DNA from: Phellopilus nigrolimitatus
Taxonomy: Eukaryota > Basidiomycota > Agaricomycetes > Hymenochaetales > Hymenochaetaceae
Assembly: GCA_021029095.1 (NCBI GenBank)
Contig: JAJOHG010000174.1
Location: forward strand, 1 to 52,635
DNA length: 52,635 nucleotides
Reading direction: 5' to 3'
In this document: in pieces, positions 20,325 through 31,431 of the stretch
How positions within the stretch are numbered: the first letter of the stretch is position 1
Layout: every line of letters starts with the position of its first letter
Translations under genes and position numbers: made by a program
The notes under the pieces: generated by a model
Database searches by the model: none
Told to the model about the DNA's origin: nothing
Seen by the model: the letters and a program-made list of their open reading frames with translations, nothing else

Positions 20325-20938
20325 ATGGCGGACATTCCGAATTTCAGCGGCCAAGGCAAAGTCGACGATTGGATTGGCGCGATTGATCTACATTTCGAGC
20401 AGAACGGAATACCTGAGAACGAACGACTGGATTTCGCGATGGCGCACCTCATCGCTCCAGCTCGAGATTACGTCGACAGTCTCGCCAATTGTCTGGAGTC
20501 CAAATCTGGAAGAACCTGGGTATGGACGTGGATGAAACTCAAGGCTGCCCTTCGGGGAATTGAAAGTAAGTCGAGGGTGCTAGCTTGCTTCCCCCAAAAT
20601 GCTGAGCGTGCACTACAGAGGACATCTCCTCTTGTTCTACAACTGATTCACACGAGCAAACTCTCAAAAAAGCCGTCCCAAACTTACTCGTTGGTGGAGC
20701 CAGTTTATTTGTTGGCGGAATCACTGCTGCTTTGTTTCCTCCCTTAGGTTGGTATTTACTTCATTCTAGGCTCAACTTGCTACTAGCTAATGGGATCTAA
20801 GCCGTTTTTTGTTTTTTTGGCGCGGGGAAACTCGGGCAAGGCGTGGTGCAGGTGTGCTCCGTTGCATGGAAATCTCATCGAGAGGGTTTCGAACCGTCTA
20901 GCCAGCTGGTCGAGGAACTGCTCAGTCGTTTTATATAA
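20325..20938 (+). CDS. Gag-like/ISG12 fusion, unit B (shortened membrane domain)
   Basis: Three exons, 20325-20565, 20619-20747 and 20802-20938, give 168 aa. Exon 1 (241 nt, exactly as in C and D) encodes the Gag-like module: FSGQGKVDDWIGAIDLHFE, IPENERLDFAMAHLIAP and WVWTWMKLKAALRGIE. Exon 2 uses an earlier acceptor (CACTACAG) than C and D because their AACAAG acceptor reads AGCAAA here. It adds KDISSCSTTDSHEQTLKK and a hydrophobic hairpin (LLVGGASLFVGGITAALFPPL). The last exon has lost the core QSVFYGGAVQAG..CQSAAMGG segment but stays in frame and keeps a C-terminus, GFEPSSQLVEELLSRFI, matching the siblings. It may be a degenerate but open copy, or a functional variant. Membrane location is inferred. 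Confidence 0.6.
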
Positions 20939-21639
20939 GTATTTTGATGGACTAGTTTTATTTGAGTACGGATCGGCAATGTATTTTCATTCAGAGCTAA
21001 AGAAAATGATTGGGGTAGTGCTGCACCTCGGCGAACAGATCATGCTGTGATTGCCTTATGCAAGTAGAATTTCTGAACAAATTCTCTGCATTCCGTGCGG
21101 TTCAAGGTCTAATTGAAAATAAATTAAAATAATAAAATAATATTAAATTAAATTAGAATTAATGACATGGGCGAGTAAGAGAGGCGCGGTGTCGCCTCGT
21201 CTAATGCGATGAAGTTCATGTCGGATGAGAACGAGTTCGACGCGCTTGACATCTGCGAAGCGGGCGGGATCGACAGATGGTATCGAAGAAGTGCAAATCC
21301 TCGACCCGGAAATACAGATCTGCAGTCCGGGTACCAACGGGTTCCAGGGACTCGTGGTATGCACCCACTCACACATTGATCTCTTAACTGCGAGGAGGCA
21401 GTGATGTCTCTGCGCGACACGCGGAGCGCCGGATGACTAGGTTTCTGGCACCCGGGCAAAGTGCTCGTGCACTACGCCCCATGTAGACGAAGCATGAGGT
21501 AAATGTCGACACTTTTGGATATTGTAGTCATCCGCTGGCGAAGATAAGGTGCTGCTGGTCTGACAGGATGCCGCCAACAAGCATCTTCACTTACTGCTAG
21601 GGCATACCACGAGTCTGGGTAGAACCGGGACCAGACGCG
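20939..21639. other. Unique spacer between units B and C
   Basis: No gene recognised. It includes an AT-only tract at about 21118-21162 and a GC-richer block at 21170-21480 that differs in composition from the array. Confidence 0.4.
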
Positions 21640-21794
21640 AAGATTTGGGATTGTATACTACGAGGCGTCTGGTTTTACTTTTGTAACAGATAACAGTGGT
21701 GTTCTCTTTGTGGACAGAAGATTTGTGGTTGTACGAGTTGTCTGGTTTTATTTTTGCAACAGATGACACTGATGTTCTTTCTCTTCGTGGACAG
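21640..21794 (+). repeat. Promoter tandem duplication (2 x 77-78 bp), unit C
   Basis: Two head-to-tail copies begin AAGATTTG and end TGGACAG: 21640-21717 and 21718-21794. Unit B has one copy (about 19838-19912). Confidence 0.75.
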
Positions 21795-22216
21795 ATCATG
21801 GCGAACAACCATACTTCGGTATACACGATCCGCAAAACTTGTCATCCTGGAGCTTAGTTCTGCTAATTTTGCTGACTGCATCGACTGCGGTCCATTTACC
21901 TCAGAAGCTTTCGTGGGAATAGGACGTGCCTTTGAATGTCTGCTCTACTATATCTGTCTTTCTCCGTCCTCAAATGAATGTTCACACCCATGCACGTTTC
22001 AACCGAACTCTACTCGTTCCCTGGAATCACAATGGATTTAGGGAGGAGTCTGGTCTAAGCTTCGTAGAGTGCTCGTGACGACCCACGAGACTCTATCTAT
22101 GAGATGGATGAAGCCGGTGTTCCTCTCTTGCGGTCGAGGGTTTACTCAAGGCACCCACCTCTTTGCACCTGTCATCCGCATCCTGTCGTCCCTCACACAA
22201 ATATTTGATCGAAATT

Positions 22217-23007
22217 ATGGCAGACATTCCCGTCTTCAGCGGCCAAGGCAGTGTCAATGGTTGGATCGGCGCGCTTGAGGGGCACTTTGTGCAGAACGGG
22301 GTACCCGAGAACGAGCGATTGGACCTCGCGATGGGGCACCTGGTCGCTCCAGCTCGAAGTTGCATCGATCGTCTTGCCGGTCTTTTGGAGGCCATCACTG
22401 AAGAAAACTGGAATTGGACGTGGATGAGATTGAGGGTTGCCCTTCAGGGAATCGACGGTAAGTTGGCGGCGCTAGCTTGTTTTCCCCAAATGCTGAGTAT
22501 GCACCACAGGGCAGTTTGACAGATTATGTAGGCCGAATCACGTACATTGTCCTATGACTGACTCACATGAACAAGTCAAAGAATTAATCGTCAAATGCGC
22601 TAAGACAACTGCAGCCATCAGCGCAGCATGTATCGCCGGCCCCGCATTATTTGTTGGTGGACTCAGTCTTATCGGGTTTTCCGCGGTTGGACCTGTCGCA
22701 GGTCAGTATCTACTGCGTTTTAAGTACATTTTACCTAACTAATGCAATTTAAGGTTCGTTTGCCGCGGCCGCCCAATCAGTATTCTACGGGGGCGCGGTC
22801 CAGGCGGGCTCCGCATTTGCTTTCTGCCAGTCAGCGGCCATGGGTGGGTCGGCTCTCGTAGCTGTAGCTGAGGCCAGCGCTGTAGGGACTGCCGCCGTGG
22901 CTACTATGAAGGAGCTTGCGAAGACACCTCCCTCGAGCACTTGGGCGGATGGCCCGGGGTTCAGGCCATCTGCCGGATTGATCAATGCGATACTTGAAGT
23001 TGCGTAG
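22217..23007 (+). CDS. Gag-like/ISG12 fusion, unit C
   Basis: Three exons, 22217-22457, 22576-22701 and 22754-23007, give 206 aa. Residues 1-80 are the Gag-like module (FSGQGSVNGWIGALEGHF, PENERLDLAMGHLVAPAR, NWTWMRLRVALQGID). The ISG12 domain follows: AACIAGPALFVGGLSLIGFS, AVGPVAG (intron here), SFAAAAQSVFYGGAVQAG and CQSAAMGG, then an Ala-rich helix and the conserved end PSAGLINAILEVA. The intron inside the ISG12 domain matches the solo gene at 7.4 kb in position and phase. The first intron could instead end at CACCACAG (22509), which is also in frame and would insert about 22 residues. The likely role is a membrane-inserting protein with an oligomerising N-terminus, by inference. Confidence 0.75.
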
Positions 23008-23048
23008 CTCCTTAATTCGTCAATCATTTGTTTCCTCGTGCGAGATAC

Positions 23049-23198
23049 GAAGACTTAAAATTGTACGAGGCGTCTGGTTCTACCTTTGTAACAGATAACA
23101 GTGGTGTTCTGTTCGTGAACTGAAGATTTGGGGTTGTACGAGAAGTCCGGGTTTACTTTTGTAATAGATAACAATGATTTTCTCTCTTCGTGGACAGG
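23049..23198 (+). repeat. Promoter tandem duplication, unit D
   Basis: The same roughly 75-bp duplication as in unit C: copies at about 23049-23121 and 23122-23198. Confidence 0.7.
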
Positions 23199-23634
23199 TC
23201 GTGGCAATCCAACAATCGGACTTCGGTATACACGATCCGCAAACCTCGTCATCCTGGAGCTTGTATTAGTTCTGCTGATTTTGTTGACTGCGTCGACTGC
23301 GATCTATTTACCTCAGAAGCTTCCATGGGAATAGGACGCGCCTTTGAATGTCTGCTCTACTATTTCCGTCCTCAAATGAATGTTCGCACCCATGCACATT
23401 TCAACCGAATTCTACTCATTCCCTGTCTCAAGTAACCTACATGCTGAGATCACAATAGATTTAGGGAGGAGTCTGGTATAAGCTTCGCTTCGGTAGAGTG
23501 CTCGTCACGAGGCACGAGACTCTATCTATGGGGGTGGATAAGTCGGTATTCCGCTCTTACGGTTGAGAAGTACTTAAGGCACCCACCTGTCATCCACTTC
23601 CTGTCGTCCCTCACAGAGATATTTGATCGAAATT

Positions 23635-24444
23635 ATGGCAGCTATTTCAGACTTCAACGGCCGAGGCAAAGTCAACGTCTGGATCGGCGCGCTCGAAAGG
23701 CATTTTGCGCAGAACAGGATACCTGAGAACGAGCGATTGGAGCTCGCGATGGCGCACCTGATCGCTCCTGTTCGAGGATGTATCAGCAGTCTTGCCGATT
23801 TTCTGGAGGTCATCTCTGAAAAACGATGGATTTGGACATGGATGAGACTGAAGGTTGCCCTTCGGGGAATCGAAGGTAAGTCGGTGGTGTTAATTCATTT
23901 CCACAAAAATGCTGAACATGCACTACAGTGCAGTTTGACAGACAATGTAGGCTGGATCACATCATTATTCTATAGCTGACCGACTCACTCACATGAACAA
24001 GTTTCAGAAGCTATCGCCAGAGCAGCTAAGAGAGCAGCTAAGACAGCTACAATCGCCACCGTAGCATTTGTCGCCGGCCCCGCATTATTTGTTGGTGGAC
24101 TCGCTTGCATTGGGTTTTCTGCGGTTGGACCTGTCGCAGGTCAGTATCTATTGCATTTTAAGCACATTTTGCTGTCAACTAATGTGATTTAAGGCTCGAT
24201 TGCCGCAACCGCCCAATCAGTATTCTACGGGGGCGCGGTCCAGGCGGGCTCCGCGTTTGCTTTCTGCCAGTCTGCGGCCATGGGTGGGTCTGCTGCCCTC
24301 GCAGCTGTAGGTGGTACCAGCGCTACTGCCGCCTTAGCTACTATGAATGCACTTGAAAATGCACCTCCCTCGGGAACTTGGAAGGATGGTATGAATTTCA
24401 CGCCGTCTACCAGGTTGATTAACGAGCTACTTGAAGTTGCGTAG
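23635..24444 (+). CDS. Gag-like/ISG12 fusion, unit D
   Basis: Three exons, 23635-23875, 24002-24139 and 24194-24444, give 209 aa. The N-terminal module reads FNGRGKVNVWIGALERHFAQ, IPENERLELAMAHLIAPVR and WIWTWMRLKVALRGIE. After the phase-1 intron the second exon starts with a basic helix (EAIARAAKRAAKTA) and then VAFVAGPALFVGGLACIGFS. The third exon has SIAATAQSVFYGGAVQAGSA, CQSAAMGG and the shared C-terminus PSTRLINELLEVA. The earlier acceptor usable in B and C leads to a stop here, so the AACAAG acceptor (ending 24001) is required. ATG 23635 has the same context (AAATTATGGCAG) as the siblings. Confidence 0.75.
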
Positions 24445-24515
24445 CTTCTTAATAAGTTAATCATTTGTTTTCTCGTGCGAAAGAAAATTTACAATTGTAA
24501 GAGGCGTCTGATTTT

Positions 24516-25199
24516 TGTTTACTGCTGCACTTGTCTTTGGTTCTATTTTCTTTTGTTTTGGAGATTGATTTCTTAACAGTTGCTCGGCAGTTTGAGGTCG
24601 ACTTGGTAGTGTCCAGATTTACAGATACTGTACCATAAAGTAGGATTATTAGTCAAGTTCAACAGAGATCTGAATTCAACCATGTACACCTTTTGTGAGC
24701 GTTCTGATTTCCCGGGAAGCACGTATGTACATGGTACTTTCCACGGAAAGAAATGATATGGCTTCTTTAACACAACACAAACACGCTTTCTGCAGGTGTC
24801 ACGACTGATCCTACTCGTTCAAGTTGTGGACACGAGAAGGAGTAAAGTTCGACCTCAAGGTTGCACAGTTCGGGTCTGCTATGAGACGAGCTGAGTATTG
24901 AAATTCCGGGCTAGCGCAACGGTCTCCTGAGCACAACATTCTGCAAGTTCATTTCGAAGAGAAAAATAGTCAGATGCTCTTCAAGTTCAAATTGCCGAAG
25001 CCCCACTTTCACGTGACATAAACCACGTGATAATATCTGACGCGTTTGTGACAGTTGTGTCACTCTCGTCGTGACTAGAGGCTGACCCGGAGCCTCTCCT
25101 CTCTTCTTTTTATTTCTTCATTCTCTTCCCTTTCTTTAGCAGAGACACGACTGCGATACCCAAGCCGCGACACTGCACCACCACAACTCCTTGATCACA
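24516..25199. other. Intergenic region upstream of the large membrane-protein gene
   Basis: No gene seen. Two CACGTG boxes lie at 25010-25015 and 25024-25029, followed by a pyrimidine-rich leader. Confidence 0.5.
25010..25029. promoter_or_regulatory. Paired CACGTG (E-box) sites
   Basis: Two palindromic CACGTG hexamers lie 14 bp apart start to start, about 175 nt before the start codon of the large membrane-protein gene. CACGTG is the core site of fungal bHLH factors such as Cbf1/Pho4-type proteins; binding here is inferred. Confidence 0.45.
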
Positions 25200-28100
25200 A
25201 TGAACCCCTTCTTTATTCTTACCCAAATCTTCTTTTCGCTCGTTGCTTTCTCTACATCGGATTACTCGCTGTACGTCACACATAACCTCCACGTCCTGAA
25301 TGAGGTGTATGTGACTCCTGCGGCCGAGAATCTTCATGCTGCTTGCCGTACTATTGAAGGGTACAGCCAGTCTATCGTTCACTATCTCAAAGACCTGTCA
25401 GCCTCTTCCTCATCGCACCCTACCGCGCCCACCTCCGCCGGAAGCAACGACTCCACCCCTAATAGCACGGAAACTGAGGCCAAGAGTAATGATGAGCAGC
25501 TTGTGACCAATGATATTATGATCTTTACCACTCTAGAACCAAGGAATACGCGCTGTGGTGTTATAAGGGCCGAAATCGACATTTCTGAGGCGGCTGCCAG
25601 CCCTGGCAAACCCTTTTTTTCCGTACGGAAAAAAGGCCGTCTGACCACGTTCCGATACGAATGCAGAACCGTGCCTTCAGCTCCATCACCATTCCCTTTC
25701 CACGCTCGCGATGTCAGCTCTGATGCTATACTCGTTGACGCACATCCGGTCGAAGTCCCAGAAACACCGACGCTTCTTCCTTCAATAATCGCGACCCAGG
25801 GCGCTCAACACATCACTGAGGGCCAACCCGTCATTACTAGTCCTCCGCTCGCTTTTCAGGCAATGCCCGTTCGGCTTGCTGCACCCGCACCGCATATTAT
25901 TATCGCCATTGCTGTTTTCCTTGCGTGCTTACTGACCCTTGCGGTTAGTCTCAATTCTGAATTCAACTACCTCCACTCTAAAACCGCTAACATTTGCTGT
26001 ATTTCTGCTCGAATCAGGTCCACAGAAAATCGCGTCTCGCGAAAGCGAGAGAGAATGTGCCTCTCCTTCCTTTCACGGTATGGTTGCCGGTCTTTTCTCA
26101 TAAGTCTCCCCCATTAATCTGTCTCCGCCTGTTGTATCATTGCTAGACTCCTTCCGCATCTGTCGTTAGTCTCGCAGCCATCGCCGAACTCGGTGGTTGG
26201 CGAGGACTTGCCAAGGATGTGTCCGTAAACACGGGTCGCCTCGATGATCAAATTGAACAACCGCTCCAAAACAGGCACTGGCCATGGGCTGGAGCATTGT
26301 CTCCGCCTTTTTACCAGCCTGCCGTTGTTCAGATTGAGCCTGGTGATATCGCGTTTATGAACGATTCGGTGCGAAATTTTTTAAAAAAGCTTTGCGTAGC
26401 GTGCTGATCCAACTGAATAATGAAGGAAACTGAGTCTTCTTTGAAATCTCCCGAGCTCGAATATGTCTTGGCCAATCTGGGTGAAGACAACGAGAACGAA
26501 AGCTCTTTGACGCACATTGCTGAGATTGACACGGTACGCACATTTTTCTTTGAATTTACTTCATCTGGCTAACGGCTTTCGACGTTGGCCAAATTCTGTA
26601 CACAGGACAGCTGCACCGTTATAAAAAGCGAGCCTATGTGCGCACACGCGACTGCAAGCGACAGCAAACGATCGAATGACGAGTCGAACGAGTCGACGCT
26701 GCGTGACGAATTCGCGCGTCGACGTTGCAATGAGGTCAAGCAGCTCTGCGAGTATCAGTTTGACTTCGATATTCACGGGAACGGGTATGCTCGCACAAAC
26801 AAGCCAATGCGCACATTCGTCGCGTCGACAGCTTCGACAGCGGCAATTTTGATGGACGCGACATTGACATCTCCGGGCCCGGCACCTGCATTGGGATTGA
26901 CGTCGGCATCGCCATCGGTGTTGAGATTTTCCCGCTCATCCTCGAGCGGCAAGGCAAAACGTGCACGGGCATTAAAGCGGGCCTTCGAACCCGCAAGGGC
27001 TTTCTTGCGCGAGTTAGAGACTCGTCCGCGCAAGCCAGTGACGCTCGTGCGTTTTGATAGTAAGATAAGCACCAAGCAGAAAGCGCACAAATCGAGTTTC
27101 GACAGCGACGTGACATTAAAGTGCTTATTCAACCCCATGAGATCATTCTTGAACGAATTGGAAGTGCGCAAGCAGCGTACGCCCACGCGCGCTGTTGTGG
27201 GTGCGGTCGTTAACCATGCAGTGCGCAGTAGTCTATTTTTCATTTCAAATTGTTCCTGACTACTGACTGCGAACTTTAGTGTGAACTATTGGAGGCACCC
27301 GTTTCGGCATCGCTGCCGTCTTTCCTACCCGTGGAAGGCCTTCGCGCTCGCACCCGCGTGAAGCGTAAACCGCCCCCGATTTATTCACCAGACCTTTCTG
27401 TCCATATCGTCGAGCCGCATGACGAATGCCTGAAGATCATGGACTCACATGAAGAGGACCGGACCGTCCCGATGGCCAGCATGGATTCGTTCACCGGAGG
27501 TGACAGTGAGGTCTTGGGGTCAGCTCGTGCGTTAACGGGGCTCGAACCTTGGCGGGCACATGTGATTGGACTCATCAAGGAATTATCCGAAGGCATGCAA
27601 GAAGACAACGTCATCGAGAAAATAGACACACTCAACACGGACCTCTCTATTTCTGCTACGATCGGAGAGGCGCCTCTCGCAGACAACTTACAAGGGGACG
27701 AAGTTATCGAGAGAATAGACACGTTCATCGCGGACTTCTCTACCTCTGCTACGATCGGTGAGGTGTCCTTCCTCGCAGACGACGTCCGGAAGCCTGCGCG
27801 ATTCAGAGTGAAGTCGCCTGAAGCGAACACCGACTTCGCTGCAGACCTTTCAGTCACGGCCGTGATCGGGGATACGAGCTTCCTTGACGACAACGTCGAG
27901 AGGAGTCCTCGCCAAAGGGCGGCCAACGATAGCGGAGTAATCAAGTCAAAGCTCAGCGCAGCTCGTGCACGCGTGCGTGCGGAGCGCCTGACGTTCTTGG
28001 GCACGGAAAATTCAGGCGGTAATCAGCTCGACAGATCTGCGCCGAACGCAAACCTCTTGGCCGTCGCTTCGGTCGGTTCAGGGTCTTTCTTTGCGGATGT

Positions 28101-31082
28101 TGACAACGTTCTAGCGGTTCCTGCGAAAGTACGTCCGCTGCTGCAGCTTGAGAGCTGCGCGCGGAACTGGAGCAGTGAGCGAGAGCGACGAGACGTGGTG
28201 GTAGTGTCGGGTGGTCTTGATGCATCTGGAAGTGCGAGTGGAAGTGCTGTCAACTGCTCTACATCGGCCGCTCGCTCCACTATCTCGAACATCTCCGTCG
28301 TGACTATTAACAAGGCTTTCAAGGACGACAACTCTGAATGCGCCCGAAAGAAAGCTCTGACTCGGGCTCGAACTCGGACTCGGAGTGCGCCGGCTCGCGC
28401 GGAGAACCCTGCGGAACACACAGACATTTTTTATGCTGGAAATAGCACCTTAACCGGTTCCATGTTCGCGATGACAAGTGCGCATATCGGCAGCTCAGCA
28501 ATTTCGCAAACACTGGAATCAAGCATTGTAGATTACAATGAAAGCCTCGCCCTACATGGTGCTGGAGGTACCACTGTCGGCGCTAACGCTTCCAGCTCAA
28601 GGCCTGAGCTGACTGGACTCGAAGTCTGTACGACTAACGGCAGTAACGACAACTCTATTCTTGTGACCTCTGGCTCGCAAGATGGTACAAACTTCTTGGA
28701 GTGGCATCTGCCTGCTACGGATGATTGGAGTATTTTTTCTGAAGGCGTTGAATTTGGTCTCTGCGTAGAATCGAATGAGGACGATGTCGATACTTCGCGG
28801 ACTTCTTGGCTAATTCCTGGTTCCATCGAAAATTCTTGTATCGGCTTTCCGGTCGACGAGAGACTTTTGGAGGATGAGAAGGTTGAGGATACAGAGGCTT
28901 TGTCTACGACTGCGGCTCTGGGACTGGTTTCTGATCTGGTACTTGCTAAGAAGAGCTTGGACAACGAGTGCTCAAATGTGGACGTGGAATCTGGATCTGA
29001 TGCTGCAAACGTGGAAAACAAGCAAGGGGGTCACGAAGAGACCTCGATTTTGGATGTCTGCGCAAATGGTGAAGAGATTGGGGGTTCTGTGTCTGATGCT
29101 AGCTCTCGCTCTTGTATTAGTTCTCTTCTGGCTTCTGCCGACGCTGGCATTGAAAACGACGGGCTTGTTCAGAAACAAGAACTGGGGGTTGATACGAACG
29201 TACTTTCATCATCGAACTTCTGGTCCACTGACGCGCTTCTTGATGACACTCTAGATGGTCTATACAGGGTCTCTGGCAACCTAGACTGCGTTGAAGTTGA
29301 GGTAGACGCGCTCGAAGGCACTCTGGGGGAAATCGAAGAGGTGCTGATGCAACTCATGGATGCGCTCGTTGAAGACGTGGTTGCACAGGCCACCTCAGTC
29401 TACCAAGGCAGGGAAGAGCCGCCAAAAACCTTTGGAGAGGCATCGACGTCAACTTCAAGTCTTATGCGAATGGTGATGTATGAAGACGATTTTACGACTG
29501 TGGATTCTCCTGTTTGTGGAGATCTGATAGAGCTTACGCCGACTTTCTCTTTTGAAATGAAAACGACGGAAGGTGACCTTATCGAACTTGAGGAGGATCT
29601 AGCCAATGCGCCGACGTACTTGAACGCCTCGACGTCGACTTCAGCACTCGAACCAGAACGACCTGTTAGTCGGATGTTTATCGACGCATCAACGTCTATC
29701 ATGGCTCTCGCTGACGATGAAGAGGAATCTGTCCGAAGGTTTATCGACACCTCGACTTCGACTATGGGTCTGACTGAGGTGACTATCGGAGGCGTATCTG
29801 ATCTCAGAGAATATCTGGATGCTTCGACTTCAATTTCGACTTTTGAGCAAACTCAGAATGATTCAAATGCGGATCTATCGAGCGACGCGGATTCAGGCTT
29901 GGACATAGCAGCGGCTACTCTTTTACCTACTTCGAACAGCGATGAAGACTTTGACCTTTCGAGATCTGCGGGCCTATACTGCTCTACTGGGTATTCAGCA
30001 ATGGGTTCGTCTACTGGAGACCACGCAACAGCGCAGCTTCTCGAAGATTCTTTACCTATGCCATCGTTGATATTACCTCTCAAAGGTGATGGCAAGTCGC
30101 GGACCCCAGACTTCGTGAACGGTCTTTCGGCTAGCGACGATCTAGTTGATTCTTCTGGTGCTTCGCTTCAAGAGGAACAAGATGCAATTGTGTCCAACAA
30201 GAGCCTAGCTGCACTGAAATATTGCTCGAATGTTCCAGATGCTATTTCTACAGGCGAGTTTCCGTATATCAGATAGCCTACGAGATGCTGAAGCTAACAT
30301 CTCCGCGCGTAGATGGTGAGGAAGTATCGCCGACTTCGGTGGGTCTTGGCACAAGTTCTGGTGAGGAAGTCAATGAACCGTCGACGCGAATCGAGTCTCA
30401 GACGCTGGTCGATTCGCCCAACGACCTTTTTTCAGTTGCTCTCCAACCAGTTAATGATGGGCAGAAGACTGATTTCCGTCCATCCCAAGCACCAACAGCG
30501 ACGTCAGCGGCTCTAAAGCCTCCTCCTGCAGGTGGGCGAGTCCTGGACATGGTCGCGTTTTTCCAACAGCGTGAGCAGATCTTAACCTCGTCGTCTCATG
30601 GTGCGCGCGCTTCGTCTGTGAGGGCACGTATCGAGACGGCCTCTTCACCGTTGACGGCGGTCGATTCACCTGGGCCGTCCGGTCCAGGATCATCGCGGAT
30701 GACGGCTACGCCCGATCGGGGAACGTTTGTGAACTTACGACAACACCTCGAGACGCCTAGATTGAATTTGGGTTTAAGCCACGAGGGGACGCCAGGTTTG
30801 GACTTTGATACGCCCGGGCCGTCGGCGCTGCGGTCGGTGGAGACACCAGCACCGAGCACGCCCTGCAATGACTTGCCAGTCCCAAGCACGTTTGCTTTTT
30901 ACTACGGTGACGGGAAGGTTATCAGACCTAGAAACTGCAGGAATATGACAGAAGAAGTGGCAGAGGCTAGGACACTGGGTAAGAACGCGATTGAGCTGTT
31001 CCCGGAGGTGGCTCAGCGCATTCTCCACAAAGTGAAAGCGAAGCATGTGGTTAATGGCACTGGACGTGACGCTTATACATAA
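25200..31082 (+). CDS. Very large single-pass membrane protein, family unknown
   Basis: Eight exons, 25200-25943, 26018-26077, 26147-26368, 26426-26533, 26606-27220, 27280-30253, 30313-31082 (seven junction-checked blocks), give about 1830 aa. The last intron has a GC donor (CAG|GCGAGT). The N-terminus has a signal-like hydrophobic stretch (FFILTQIFFSLVAF), then a Ser/Thr-rich region. A transmembrane helix, HIIIAIAVFLACLLTLA, lies at about 230-248 and is followed by basic residues (HRKSRLAKAR), predicting a lumenal N-terminus of about 210 residues and a cytosolic tail near 1570 residues. The tail is acidic and Ser/Thr-rich with two internal repeat families and ends in a more conserved-looking segment (FAFYYGDGKVIRPRNCRNM). 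I recognise no enzymatic domain. Every intron except the last is phase 0, which supports the model. Confidence 0.65.
27605..27895 (+). repeat. Internal coding repeats (DLSxSATIGE type)
   Basis: Three units in the large membrane protein share D(L/F)S(I/T/V)(S/T)A(T/V)IG(E/D)...L(A)D(N/D). The first two (27605-27688 and 27698-27783) are about 86 nt long with matching flanks (VIE(K/R)IDT). The third is shorter (27838-27895). Confidence 0.75.
29435..29850 (+). repeat. Internal coding repeats (ASTSTSxL type)
   Basis: Five copies of a (L/I)(N/D)(A/T)STS(T/I)xxL motif occur every 20-60 codons (EASTSTSSL, NASTSTSALE, DASTSIMALA, DTSTSTMGLT, DASTSISTFE), separated by acidic linkers. The pattern looks like recurrent Ser/Thr phosphorylation or docking sites. 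Confidence 0.7.
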
Positions 31083-31431
31083 TCTGTTCATTATAATTCA
31101 TATATCTACTTTGTATTACTTTCTTCTACGGCTCTTATATAAGTTTATATATTTCTTTCCCTCAGATTTTTTTCGTGAGAAACAGTAGCCAAGCTTGAAG
31201 ATGACCGACGCGATGGGTGGATAAACAGCATCAAAGAACGCGTGACGCAGCGTTACACAACGCGTCGCTCGTCCGGCCCAATTCGGAATGGAAATTCTCT
31301 GCCACCGTGGCCTGGTCGCGGATCGTCCCTTGTCTCTTACCTTCAACATCCTCTCCGTCCTCGCAGTGCGGCGTGACCATCTTTGATCCGTATTCCTCTA
31401 CCTCTACCCTATTCGCTGTTGACGGTAGGCA
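31083..31431. other. Intergenic region before RIF1
   Basis: 3' flank of the large membrane-protein gene and presumed promoter and leader of RIF1. Nothing else recognised. Confidence 0.4.

Larger units (their letters stand above)
19180..24515 (+). repeat. Tandem array of four Gag-like/ISG12 gene units
   Basis: Four direct-repeat units, each with a promoter of about 450 nt and the same gene order, are recognised. Unit A (about 19180-19830) is decayed. Unit B carries the gene at 20325-20938, unit C the gene at 22217-23007 and unit D the gene at 23635-24444. Shared promoter landmarks include TTTTGCTGACTGCATCGACT, CTCAGAAGCTTCCATGGGAA and CATCGAAATTATGG-type start contexts. The right end is a truncated start of a further unit at about 24480-24515 (GAGGCGTCTG). 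Sequence between B and C (about 20940-21640) is unique and contains an AT-rich tract (21118-21162). Confidence 0.85.

Noticed and set aside
20880..20900. tRNA-like TTCGAACC string
   Set aside because: It lies in the last exon of unit B and has no cloverleaf partners; no tRNA gene was found in the window.
20325..24444. Array as an active LTR retrotransposon because of the Gag-like module
   Set aside because: No reverse transcriptase, protease or integrase frames and no LTRs are visible; the module is followed by an ISG12 domain in every intact unit.
19180..24515. CRISPR-like or satellite interpretation of the direct repeats
   Set aside because: The repeats are gene-sized units with introns and promoters, in a eukaryotic context.
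27381..28004. Minus-strand open frame of 207 codons within the large membrane-protein gene
   Set aside because: Ser/Arg-rich shadow of the long plus-strand frame, which is continuous for almost 3 kb.
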